NCBI GenBank assembly: GCA_902604695.1
Contig: CACKZT010000001.1
Location: forward strand, 151,345 to 215,344
DNA from: an uncultured Pelagibacteraceae bacterium
GTDB taxonomy: Bacteria > Pseudomonadota > Alphaproteobacteria > Pelagibacterales > Pelagibacteraceae
Reading direction: 5' to 3'
DNA: 64,000 bases
Shown one piece after another: positions 55,081 to 62,825 of the stretch. Under the pieces are notes generated by a model. That model saw nothing but the letters and a program-made list of their open reading frames with translations, did no database searches and was not told the DNA's origin. The first letter of the stretch is position 1; every line of letters starts with the position of its first letter. Made by a program: the position numbers and the translations under genes.

Positions 55081-56258
55081 TATTTTTCCTTAATTGCCAT
55101 TTTCTTATTATACCAATTCATAAATATTGAAATTGATAAACTTAGAGACAAATATGTAAGCATGGTAATCGAAATAATTTCAATTGCTCTGCCTGTTTGC
55201 ATTAGTGCAGTACCAGCAAAAACTAAAACAATATCTGGATATGCTATAGCTGCTGCTAAAGAAGAATTTTTAGTCAAGTTTAAATATTGATTTGTAGTTG
55301 GTGGAATTATTATTCTTAACGCTTGAGGCATGACAACAAGTTTTAAAATTTGGCTTTTAGTTAATCCGATAGAAGCTGCAGCTTCTTTTTGCCCTTTGTT
55401 AACACCTAATATTCCAGCTCTAACATTTTCGGCTATGAATGTGGCCGTATACATTGATAATGCAAGGGCTAATGAAATTAATTCAGGAATAATAGTCACT
55501 CCACCTTGGTATACATAAATAGTTTTTGATAATTGAGTTAATTCTGGAATTTTAAAAGATAGTGTTACTCCACCTAATAAAAAAGTTAAAAAAGGTAAAC
55601 CAATCAAAATTCCTAGAGAAATGTATAAAGTTGGAATTTGTTTTCCGAACTCATCTCTTTGTTTTTTTGCGTATTTAGAGACAAAAAATATTGAAATAAT
55701 TGCTGCAATAATTGAGTAGAAAAAAAGTGAAAAATTAGTCCAAATAAATCTAGGAACATACCAACCTTTCACATTTAAAAAACTAATATCATAAAAATTA
55801 ATTGAGTCTACCGTCAAAGGAAGTGCTCTTAACGCTGCAAAATACCAGAAAAATATTTGCAGTATTAATGGTATGTTTCGAAAAATTTCTACATACCATT
55901 CTGCAGTTTTTGAGATCAAATAATTCTGAGATAACCTTGAAATACCCACAGTCACTCCTAAAATAGTTGCAAAAAAAATTCCTATAGCTGAAACTAAAAT
56001 TGTATTTAAAAGACCTACTAAAAAGGCTCTAGCGTATGAATAAGAACCATCATAATCAATCAATGAAAAAGCAATATCAAAAGAAGACTCTTGAGATAAG
56101 AATCCAAAACCAAACGAGATACCCCTATTGCCCATATTATTCTGAGCATTGATAGTAAAATACACTACTGCTAGAATTATGAATAAAACTGTAAGAACTT
56201 GAGGAATTAAACCCTTATTTTTATTACTTAAATTAATTTTGAAATTTTTTAAGTTCAT
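55080..56258 (-). CDS. aapQ: amino-acid ABC transporter permease AapQ
   Basis: A 392-residue partner permease. The EAA loop reads GQKEAAASIGLTKSQILKLVVMPQALRIIIPP, followed by TNQYLNLTKNSSLAAAIAYPD, which is diagnostic of AapQ. The start lies 73 bases after the aapJ stop, separated by a strong terminator-like hairpin. Confidence 0.93.
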   Translation of the reverse strand: MNLKNFKINLSNKNKGLIPQVLTVLFIILAVVYFTINAQNNMGNRGISFGFGFLSQESSFDIAFSLIDYDGSYSYARAFLVGLLNTILVSAIGIFFATILGVTVGISRLSQNYLISKTAEWYVEIFRNIPLILQIFFWYFAALRALPLTVDSINFYDISFLNVKGWYVPRFIWTNFSLFFYSIIAAIISIFFVSKYAKKQRDEFGKQIPTLYISLGILIGLPFLTFLLGGVTLSFKIPELTQLSKTIYVYQGGVTIIPELISLALALSMYTATFIAENVRAGILGVNKGQKEAAASIGLTKSQILKLVVMPQALRIIIPPTTNQYLNLTKNSSLAAAIAYPDIVLVFAGTALMQTGRAIEIISITMLTYLSLSLSISIFMNWYNKKMAIKEK

Positions 56259-56281
56259 TTATATTAAATATAGATGAGAAT

Positions 56282-56320
56282 AAAAAAAAGGGCCAGATAT
56301 AAATCTGGCCCTTTTTGATT
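56282..56320 (-). terminator. internal terminator between aapJ and aapQ
   Basis: GGGCCAGAT (56290-56298), loop of four bases, ATCTGGCCC (56303-56311): a nine-pair GC-rich stem. On the minus strand it is followed by eight T, the signature of an intrinsic terminator; the plus strand also has five T. It should end most aapJ transcripts and let a part continue into aapQMP. Confidence 0.85.
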
Positions 56321-56331
56321 TTAATTAGCAA

Positions 56332-57378
56332 TTATCTTGCTGGTGGTACGTAAAGAATTCCACCTTTAGTCCATAATTCGTTCGGACCTCTATCTGGTAA
56401 AATTCCAGTACTAGCTATGTGTTTTTCATAGCTTTCGCCGTAGTTACCTACTTGCTCGATAATTCTTAAACTCCACTCATTATCAAGACCAAAAGCAGCA
56501 CCTAATTCTCCTTCAGAACCAACTAATCTCTTAATAGCTGGATTGTCAGAGTCTTTAAGGCTTGAAGCATTTGATGAGTCAACACCATATTCTTCAGCTT
56601 CGATCATAGTATTGAGTGACCATCTAACAATATCTTCCCACACTGAGTCACCTTGTCTTACAACAGGTCCTAATGGTTCTTTTGATATTGTTTCAGGTAA
56701 TACTATATGATCATCTGGTGCGCTTAATTTTGTTCTTTGCGCTGCTAAACCAGATTTATCAGTTGTGTAAGTATCACATCTTCCTGCATCATAAGCTTGA
56801 ACTACTTCATCCGCTTTTTCAAAAGCAATTGGTTCGTAGCTAATATTCTTAGAATTAAAGAAGTCTCTCATGTTTAGCTCGGTAGTTGTACCAGTGTTTG
56901 TACAAGCAGAAATACCATTTTTGAAATCATTTACAGAATTGATTCCAGAATTTTTTCTAACCATGAAACCTTGACCATCATAAAAGTTTACTCCGACAAA
57001 AGTTAAACCTATGTCAGCATCTCTTGATAACGTCCAAGTAGTGTTACGTGCAAGCACATCAATTTCACCTGATGTTAAAGCCGTAAATCTTTCTTTGGCA
57101 CTTAACGGAGTATATTTAACTTTGTCTGCATCACCTAAAACAGCAGCAGCAACAGCTCTACATACGTCAACGTCAATACCAGTCCAGTTTCCAGATGCAT
57201 CAGCATTTGAAAAACCAGGTAGTCCTTGTGAAACACCACATTTCACAAAACCAGCTTTCTTAGTATTTTCTAAAGTCTTAGATTTTTTTGAACCAGCTCC
57301 GCCTCCGCCTTGGCCACAAGCCACTAAAAGCAAAGATGCAAATCCTACTAAAATCCAAGTTTTAATTGATTTCATCAT
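56332..57378 (-). CDS. aapJ: amino-acid-binding lipoprotein AapJ
   Basis: Substrate-binding protein of the general L-amino-acid ABC importer, 348 residues. The body matches AapJ (WTGIDVDVCRAVAAAVLGD, FVGVNFYDGQGFMVRK, TTWTLSRDADIG). The N-terminus differs from the classical soluble form: a lipobox LLVAC with Cys21, then a glycine/serine/lysine linker (GQGGGGAGSKKSK), which should tether it to the membrane. A GGAAA-type ribosome site precedes the start. First gene of the transporter unit with its own promoter at 57442-57470. Confidence 0.95.
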   Translation of the reverse strand: MMKSIKTWILVGFASLLLVACGQGGGGAGSKKSKTLENTKKAGFVKCGVSQGLPGFSNADASGNWTGIDVDVCRAVAAAVLGDADKVKYTPLSAKERFTALTSGEIDVLARNTTWTLSRDADIGLTFVGVNFYDGQGFMVRKNSGINSVNDFKNGISACTNTGTTTELNMRDFFNSKNISYEPIAFEKADEVVQAYDAGRCDTYTTDKSGLAAQRTKLSAPDDHIVLPETISKEPLGPVVRQGDSVWEDIVRWSLNTMIEAEEYGVDSSNASSLKDSDNPAIKRLVGSEGELGAAFGLDNEWSLRIIEQVGNYGESYEKHIASTGILPDRGPNELWTKGGILYVPPAR

Positions 57379-57413
57379 AATTATGATTTCCTATTTATTT
57401 ATTGTTAACAATA

Positions 57414-57437
57414 TTTTTGAACACAAATGTTCAAAAA
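57414..57437. promoter_or_regulatory. dyad operator or 5' hairpin before aapJ
   Basis: TTTTTGAACA-CAAA-TGTTCAAAAA is a perfect ten-base inverted repeat with a four-base centre. It lies just downstream of the predicted aapJ promoter, so it is either a repressor site overlapping the transcription start or a hairpin in the leader RNA. It does not have the GCAC-N7-GTGC form of NtrC sites. Confidence 0.55.
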
Positions 57438-57441
57438 AAAA

Positions 57442-57470
57442 ATTATGGATGAATTAAGATAATTAATCAA
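57442..57470 (-). promoter_or_regulatory. candidate aapJ promoter
   Basis: On the minus strand TTGATT (57470 to 57465), a 17-base spacer, and CATAAT (57447 to 57442). -35 matches 4 of 6 and -10 matches 5 of 6. The gene start is 64 bases downstream. Confidence 0.5.
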
Positions 57471-57477
57471 TATGAAT

Positions 57478-57524
57478 AAAAGAAACACTATAACTAGTGA
57501 AAGGTACTACATATTGTTTCTTTT
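57478..57524 (-). terminator. 47-nt hairpin between zapE and aapJ
   Basis: On the minus strand AAAAGAAACA pairs with TGTTTCTTTT (ten pairs) around inner stems, including TAGT/ACTA, with an ACCTTTC loop. The 3' half is T-rich (TTTCTTTTATT). It follows zapE by about 44 bases and probably ends that transcript; it could also be a leader structure. AT-rich stem, so a weak terminator. Confidence 0.45.
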
Positions 57525-57568
57525 ATATAAATTATCTAAATGTATTAATTTATAAACTTTTAGATGTA

Positions 57569-58627
57569 TTAATTAATTTTTAAGTTTGGGGAGGTTAGCT
57601 CGTGAATTCTGCTTATAGTTCTTTTAAAAGTGTCATTTAATTTAGATGAAGTATTTATATTTTGTAGATTTTCAAATGCAGTAATCATTAATGGAATTTT
57701 TTTTTCGTAAAAAATATCTATTAGAGTTATAAATCTTTGTTTTTTGTTTAAATGTTCATTACGAAAAATTGGCATATTTTCAATTAATACAAACGTACAG
57801 CATTCAGAAATCTTAATATAATCTTCGGCACCAACATTTTTTCCACATAAATCCTCAAAATCAAATTTTGCAATTCCTTTGTAATATTCTCTTATCATAA
57901 AAATTCTACTCTTTACCTTAATTTTTTTTATTTGTTTTTTAATTCCTTTTGTTAAATCATGAAATATTCTATTTGCTTTGAAAATATTATCTTTCTTTTT
58001 CAAAGAAAAAAATCTCTCTAACTTATTGAAATCTTGTTTTCGGTAATCTTCCTCTATATTTAGAGTTTCCTCGTAACTATTTTTTTTTATAATCTTTATA
58101 AAAGGTTTAAATTGATCTCTTTGAAGTCCATCTTTATATAAATCTTCGATTTTTATATTTGAAGTAACAATAACTTTAATTTTTTCTTTAAAGATTATAT
58201 CGAATAGTTTTCCAAGAATCATTGCATCAACGATGTTAGTAACTTGAAATTCATCTAGGTATAACAAATTACACTTTTTTTTTAAATTTTTTACAAATTT
58301 TTCAATTATTTTTTTTTGGTTTTTATTCTTAAATTTAAAATCATGAAATTTTATCATGAACTCATTAAAATGAAACCTCTGCTTTAAGGTAGTTAAATTA
58401 TTATAGTAAAAATCTAAAATCATTGTTTTGCCAACACCAACATCTCCGTATAAGTAAAATCCTGATTTTTGATCAGAGTTAATTATATAGTCTATTATTG
58501 ATTTTTTTGGATTAAAAAATTTAATTAATTTTTCAATAATTCTAATTTGATTTTTATTCTCTTCAAAATTATTTTTTTTGCAGTAATTGACAAACGATTG
58601 TTTAAGATTATTTAGCTTCATTAACAT
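57569..58627 (-). CDS. zapE: AFG1/ZapE family ATPase
   Basis: A 352-residue P-loop ATPase. Walker A GDVGVGKT at 61-68, Walker B NLLYLDEFQVT near 135, and the later SRRFFNL-like and FEDLCGKNVGAEDYI segments typical of ZapE (AFG1). In E. coli it is linked to cell division under low oxygen, and the mitochondrial homologue to complex IV assembly. Start may be Met1 or Met3. It is flanked by tRNA-Arg upstream. Confidence 0.9.
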   Translation of the reverse strand: MLMKLNNLKQSFVNYCKKNNFEENKNQIRIIEKLIKFFNPKKSIIDYIINSDQKSGFYLYGDVGVGKTMILDFYYNNLTTLKQRFHFNEFMIKFHDFKFKNKNQKKIIEKFVKNLKKKCNLLYLDEFQVTNIVDAMILGKLFDIIFKEKIKVIVTSNIKIEDLYKDGLQRDQFKPFIKIIKKNSYEETLNIEEDYRKQDFNKLERFFSLKKKDNIFKANRIFHDLTKGIKKQIKKIKVKSRIFMIREYYKGIAKFDFEDLCGKNVGAEDYIKISECCTFVLIENMPIFRNEHLNKKQRFITLIDIFYEKKIPLMITAFENLQNINTSSKLNDTFKRTISRIHELTSPNLKIN

Positions 58628-58629
58628 TT

Positions 58630-58706
58630 TGGCGCGCCCTGAAGGATTCGAACCTACGACCCTCGGTTTAGAAAACCGATGCTCTATCCAACTGAGCTAA
58701 GGGCGC
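58630..58706 (-). tRNA. tRNA-Arg(TCT)
   Basis: A 77-nt cloverleaf on the minus strand: acceptor GCGCCCT pairs with AGGGCGC, anticodon loop TTTCTAA with anticodon TCT, T arm with GGTTCGAATCC, discriminator G, encoded CCA. Two bases before the zapE start. Confidence 0.96.
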
Positions 58707-58730
58707 AATTAAATTAGTAGCTATATTTAC

Positions 58731-59801
58731 TTAAAAACACACCAAATGGTCAATATAAATCGGGGTTTTAATACCAAATTTTTCAGACTTTTCGTGTTGA
58801 TGAATATGGTGTGAGTGAACAAATACAGGTAAATGTTCACCTTTAATCGTTTTTAATGTGTATACAAAGTTAGTTCCTCTAAATTTTCTATCAACAACTT
58901 CTAGCTTTAATTTACTTTGGTCATCATGAATGAGATCCTCTGGTTGCAAAAGTAACTTAACTTTTGAACCGGAAGGAAAATTATTTGATAACTTACCCCT
59001 TATTTCACCTAATTCATCATGTTCAAGTCTATGAACTGCACATTCGCTATCAACGACTTTTACATCAATAAATATTCCTTTATTTAAAAAGTTAGCTACT
59101 TCAACAGAGTTTGGTTCATGATGAACATTATATGGAAGATCATATTGTTTTAATTCTTGATTTAAGATGATTCCACATTTGTCTGCCATAGAAAAAGCCT
59201 CATATGAATCATGAGTTACTATAATAGTTGTAAGATTAATTCTTTTTAAAAGTTTTTTTACAGAAACTTGTATTTCTTCCTTTAAGCTTTGGTCGATATT
59301 TGAAAAAGGTTCATCTAATAAAAGTAAATCAGGCTTCGAAATTAAAGATCTTGCAATAGATACTCGTTGTGCCTCTCCTGCACTTATTTGATGAGGAAAC
59401 TTATCTAAAATAGGATCTATGTGTAATAATTCAATAATTTCTTTTGCATCTAAGTCAAATCCATTACCATTAGATCTTTTTTTTCCAAAATTAATATTAT
59501 CAATAACTTTATAATTAGGGAATAGAGAATTGTCTTGAAAGGATAATGCTATATTTCTTTTTTCAGGTTCTATATGAACTTCACTAGAAGCAATTAATTT
59601 ACCTTTAAGAAATATTTTACCTGAATTGAGTTTTTGCAATCCAGCTAATGTTCTTAATATTGTAGTTTTTCCAATTCCAGAAGGACCCAATAAAGAGATG
59701 ATCTGACCTTGTTCTTCAATTATTAGATTTACATCATTTACTTTATTTTTTTCACTAGCAATAAAGTTACCTTTTTGGATTTCAAGAAAATGCTTGGACA
59801 T
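58731..59801 (-). CDS. fbpC: Fe3+ ABC transporter ATPase, FbpC-like
   Basis: A 356-residue ATPase energising ferric-iron uptake. Walker A GPSGIGKTT (39-47), a signature loop ISAGEAQR (139-146; LSGGQ in most ABC proteins), Walker B LLLLDEPFSNID (159-170). The C-terminal third is a TOBE-like regulatory domain. It is 12 bases after fbpB. The homologue in Pelagibacter is usually called sfuC. Confidence 0.9.
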   Translation of the reverse strand: MSKHFLEIQKGNFIASEKNKVNDVNLIIEEQGQIISLLGPSGIGKTTILRTLAGLQKLNSGKIFLKGKLIASSEVHIEPEKRNIALSFQDNSLFPNYKVIDNINFGKKRSNGNGFDLDAKEIIELLHIDPILDKFPHQISAGEAQRVSIARSLISKPDLLLLDEPFSNIDQSLKEEIQVSVKKLLKRINLTTIIVTHDSYEAFSMADKCGIILNQELKQYDLPYNVHHEPNSVEVANFLNKGIFIDVKVVDSECAVHRLEHDELGEIRGKLSNNFPSGSKVKLLLQPEDLIHDDQSKLKLEVVDRKFRGTNFVYTLKTIKGEHLPVFVHSHHIHQHEKSEKFGIKTPIYIDHLVCF

Positions 59802-59813
59802 AAATATATTATA

Positions 59814-61430
59814 TTAGTTTTTTTGTGAAAGTATATATTTTGAAGAAAATAATATGAGAATTGAGGCCCAACTAATTAAGAATAATGAGGGTAAAGCTGC
59901 TGCTTCTAGTAAATCTTGAGATGCATATACATAAGCTTGTGTAGCAAACGTCTCAAAATTAAAAGGTCTTAATATCATCGTTATAGGTAACTCTTTTATA
60001 ATTTCTAAGGAGATAAGAACTATTATTAAAATGATGTTATTTTTGAGATAAGGAACATGAATTCTGGAAAATGTTTTAATTTTTGAATAACCAAGTAAAT
60101 AAGCACTCTCATCAATTGAATTATTAATTTTTTCATAACTAGATTTAATTCCGTTAAAAGAAAGAGAAAAAAATCTAATAAAGTAAGCCAAAATTAAACC
60201 AAATATTGAACCAATAAATAACTTTTTGGTGCTTCCAAGATTAGTATTTTCATTAATTAAATCACTAAAATTTGAAAATAATGTGATAAATGCAACTGCC
60301 AAAATTACTCCTGGTATAGCGTATCCTGAAATTGAAAAATTAGTTAGGTAATTTAAAATTTTACTTTTTGATATTCTGCTTCCATAGTTAATAAACAATG
60401 AAATAAGAACAAGAACTAAACTTGATAAACCAACTAAGTAAATAGTGTTTAAATTAATTTTTAATATATCGATATCTTGAATATATTTGGGAAATTTAAA
60501 TGTCCAATATAACATTTGAGAAACAGGAAATACAAAACTGATAAAAAAAACTACCGCGCAAAAAGAAAAAGCTAATAATGATTTTTTGCCACTTAGTTGA
60601 ATTTTATTTATAGGTTTAAATCCTCTACCTGGCTGATGATATTTAGCCTCTTTTCTTGAATAAATTTCAATAGATAGTAGAGCTAAAATAAATATTAACA
60701 ATATAAACGAAATTTGGTTTGCCGAGTTGAGATCATCAAAAGAAAGCCAAGAATTATAAATACCAGTAGTTAACGTTGAGACGCTAAAAATTGATACAGT
60801 TCCAAAGTCAGATAAACATTCCATTGCTACTAAAGCTAAACCTGCAATTATAGCAGGTCTTGCAGAAGGAAGAATAATTCTAAATAGAGTTTCTTTTTCT
60901 GAAAGACCTAAATTTTGGCCTACCTCAATATAGTTATTCGATTGAAAGAAAAATGATGATCTGGTTAAAACATATACATATGGGAATAGCGAAAAACTGA
61001 TAGCTGTAATAGATCCTAACACTCCATCTAATTTAGGTATATGAGGATTATAATTATATTCGCCAAATAAACTTGTAAGTATTGAGTATGCAGTTCCATA
61101 ATTTTCAAAAAAAGCGATTATTGAGAATGCAAAAATATATCCTGGTATTGCAAACGCCAAAATTAAAGCCCAACTAAAGAATTTACATAATGGAAATTCA
61201 TAAAAAGAAATAAAGTATGCTGAAATAACTCCTAATAAAAAAGTTATAACTAAAACTGATATGAGAATAGCCAAAGAATTATTTATATAGTCGTAAAGAA
61301 AAGTATTTTTAAGTACTGTAAAATAATTACTTGTTTCTGAAAAAAAACTAAAAAAGATAGTAATGATTGGCAATGCTACTATTAAGGCGATTATAAGAGA
61401 GCTGAAAAACCAAATATTATATTTTGTCAT
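59814..61430 (-). CDS. fbpB: Fe3+ ABC transporter permease, FbpB-like
   Basis: A 538-residue permease with about twelve helices in two homologous halves, typical of FbpB/SfuB. The EAA loops read GQNLGLSEKETLFRIILPSA in the first half and AYLLGYSKIKTFSRIHVPYL in the second. It lies between the 56-residue ORF/hairpin and fbpC. The hairpin ends about 19 bases before the start. Confidence 0.92.
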   Translation of the reverse strand: MTKYNIWFFSSLIIALIVALPIITIFFSFFSETSNYFTVLKNTFLYDYINNSLAILISVLVITFLLGVISAYFISFYEFPLCKFFSWALILAFAIPGYIFAFSIIAFFENYGTAYSILTSLFGEYNYNPHIPKLDGVLGSITAISFSLFPYVYVLTRSSFFFQSNNYIEVGQNLGLSEKETLFRIILPSARPAIIAGLALVAMECLSDFGTVSIFSVSTLTTGIYNSWLSFDDLNSANQISFILLIFILALLSIEIYSRKEAKYHQPGRGFKPINKIQLSGKKSLLAFSFCAVVFFISFVFPVSQMLYWTFKFPKYIQDIDILKINLNTIYLVGLSSLVLVLISLFINYGSRISKSKILNYLTNFSISGYAIPGVILAVAFITLFSNFSDLINENTNLGSTKKLFIGSIFGLILAYFIRFFSLSFNGIKSSYEKINNSIDESAYLLGYSKIKTFSRIHVPYLKNNIILIIVLISLEIIKELPITMILRPFNFETFATQAYVYASQDLLEAAALPSLFLISWASILILFSSKYILSQKN

Positions 61431-61448
61431 AAGTTATTATCATTTTTT

Positions 61449-61495
61449 ATCTCTGACTAAAGCGGCTTTATAAAGCTTGCATTTAAGTCAGAGAT
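61449..61495 (-). other. 47-nt hairpin in the fbpB leader
   Basis: ATCTCTGACT (61449-61458) and AGTCAGAGAT (61486-61495) are perfect ten-base arms. The inside can pair further (GC/GC after a bulge, and GCTT/AAGC around a TATA loop). On the minus strand it is followed by AAAAAATG, not T, so it is not an intrinsic terminator. It may protect the upstream fbpA message, or control access to the fbpB ribosome site. Confidence 0.6.
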
Positions 61496-61508
61496 CTTGA
61501 CGTCAAAT

Positions 61509-61679
61509 TTAATCTTTTTTAAATAAGGAAGATACAATTATTTTAAATTCTTTATTGTTCATCTCTGAAATATTTCTATTTGAAATTTTTTTTTTCATTA
61601 TCTTTGCTTGATTCATGCAAGGCAAACAACCAGTACTTAATTTATTTAAATTAATTACTTTTTTTTTTGTTTGCCTCAT
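61509..61679 (-). CDS. 56-residue CxxC mini-protein in Fe3+ operon
   Basis: A previously unremarked short reading frame starting with ATG at 61679, 20 bases after the fbpA stop, and ending TAA at 61509. The product of 56 residues is strongly basic (many Lys) and has a Cys-Leu-Pro-Cys motif at 18-21 (STGCLPCMNQ). There is no signal peptide or membrane helix. Position between the binding protein and permease genes, on the same strand, suggests a role tied to iron or redox sensing. The Shine-Dalgarno signal is weak (AGG about 14 bases upstream). Confidence 0.55.
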   Translation of the reverse strand: MRQTKKKVINLNKLSTGCLPCMNQAKIMKKKISNRNISEMNNKEFKIIVSSLFKKD

Positions 61680-61698
61680 ATGATTAACAAACCTGTAA

Positions 61699-62721
61699 CT
61701 ATTTCCAACCTGCAGCAGTCATTACTTCTAAAGCATCAGCTTGTCTTTTTCCGTAATTAACAACTTTAGTTTTTAGATCTTGTTTAAAATCTAATCCCAT
61801 ATTTACTACTAATGGATGTGGAGAAATTCCTGCAATCATTGGATATTCGAAAGTATTATTTACTATATGATTTTGAGCTTCACCACTTAGTAAGAATTCT
61901 ACCAATTTAATTGCATTTGCTTTATTAGGAGCCCCTTTAACTAAACCAGCTCCACTAATATTCATGTGCGTTCCTCTTCCATCTTGATTAGGAAAAAATG
62001 GTTTTACTTTTTTAGCAGCAGCTTGTTGTTCTGGTCCTTTTGATCCAGATAACATTAATGCTAAATAATATGTATTTGCTACAGCAATATCAGCTTCTCC
62101 AGCTGCTACCGCTAGTATTTGAGCTCTATCATTTCCCTTTGGAGCTCTAGCCATATTAGAAACCATTCCTTTTGACCACTCTGCAACTTTACCTTTTCCA
62201 TTATTCTTAATTAACGAAGCTACAAGTGATTGATTATAAATATTATTTGAAGCTCTTATTACTAATCTACCTTTCCATTTTGAATCAGCTAAACTTTCAT
62301 AAGTTAATCCCGCTAACTCTGCACCGCTAACTCTTTCAGGGGCAAAATAAACTATTCGTGCTCGTTTCGCTATTCCAACCCATTTAGATGTTCTAAAGTT
62401 ACTTGGAACTACAGATTTTATATAGTCACTTGTAAGGCCCCCTTGTAAATTAGAAGCAAATGCTCCTAATCTTCCGGCATCGGCTGTTATATATAAGTCA
62501 GCTTGACTGTCAGAGCCTTCCTCAATAATTCTTTTTTCTAAAGCACCGGTTTTTCCAGATATAACATTTACTTTAATTCCAGTTTTAGCAGTGAATTTTT
62601 CGTAAAGTTGAACATCTGAGTCATAGTGTCTTGCACTAAAAATATTTACTTCGTTAGCAAACAAACTGTTTGAAAAAATAAAGATAAATATAGCTGCAAT
62701 TTGAATTGTTTTTTTTATCAT
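61699..62721 (-). CDS. fbpA: Fe3+ ABC transporter substrate-binding protein
   Basis: Periplasmic ferric-binding protein (FbpA/FutA/SfuA type), about 340 residues. I set the start at 62721 because AAGGAAACA precedes it and MIKKTIQIAAIFIFIFSNSL is a signal peptide; a longer in-frame ATG at 62784 would cross the promoter and a Fur-type box. The mature start NEVNIFSARHYDSD and later VANTYYLALM, with the YY pair binding iron, are family marks. First gene of the fbpA-(orf56)-fbpB-fbpC operon. Confidence 0.93.
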   Translation of the reverse strand: MIKKTIQIAAIFIFIFSNSLFANEVNIFSARHYDSDVQLYEKFTAKTGIKVNVISGKTGALEKRIIEEGSDSQADLYITADAGRLGAFASNLQGGLTSDYIKSVVPSNFRTSKWVGIAKRARIVYFAPERVSGAELAGLTYESLADSKWKGRLVIRASNNIYNQSLVASLIKNNGKGKVAEWSKGMVSNMARAPKGNDRAQILAVAAGEADIAVANTYYLALMLSGSKGPEQQAAAKKVKPFFPNQDGRGTHMNISGAGLVKGAPNKANAIKLVEFLLSGEAQNHIVNNTFEYPMIAGISPHPLVVNMGLDFKQDLKTKVVNYGKRQADALEVMTAAGWK

Positions 62722-62740
62722 TGTTTCCTTTTTTTTAATT

Positions 62741-62768
62741 ATTATAAGTGCGATAGATTTATTGATAA
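62741..62768 (-). promoter_or_regulatory. fbpA promoter overlapped by Fur-type box
   Basis: Minus-strand TATAAT (62746 to 62741), perfect -10, with TTATCA (62768 to 62763; 4 of 6) as -35 and a 16-base spacer. The -35 lies inside the nearer Fur-type palindrome, as expected for iron repression. Confidence 0.65.
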
Positions 62769-62779
62769 TGATTATCAAT
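62761..62779. promoter_or_regulatory. Fur-type box 1
   Basis: ATTGATAAT-G-ATTATCAAT: a perfect 9-1-9 palindrome containing the 7-1-7 core TGATAAT-G-ATTATCA, very close to the classical Fur consensus with GATAATGAT-type repeats. Overlaps the -35 of fbpA. Confidence 0.8.
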
Positions 62780-62790
62780 GTCAAGTTATT

Positions 62791-62805
62791 TGATAATGAT
62801 TATCA
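62791..62805. promoter_or_regulatory. Fur-type box 2
   Basis: A second copy of the same 7-1-7 core TGATAAT-G-ATTATCA, centred 28 bases from the first. Two equal boxes suggest cooperative or two-dimer binding by a Fur-family regulator responding to iron. Confidence 0.75.
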
Positions 62806-62825
62806 ATAGCAATAGTGTCGCAATT

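Noticed and set aside
61497..61506. TTGACGTCAA palindrome before the fbpB hairpin
   Set aside because: Ten-base palindrome just after a stop codon; too short and unsupported to call an operator.
62722..62784. Longer N-terminus for the Fe3+-binding protein
   Set aside because: It would run through the Fur-type box and -10 and put a non-signal segment ahead of a good signal peptide.
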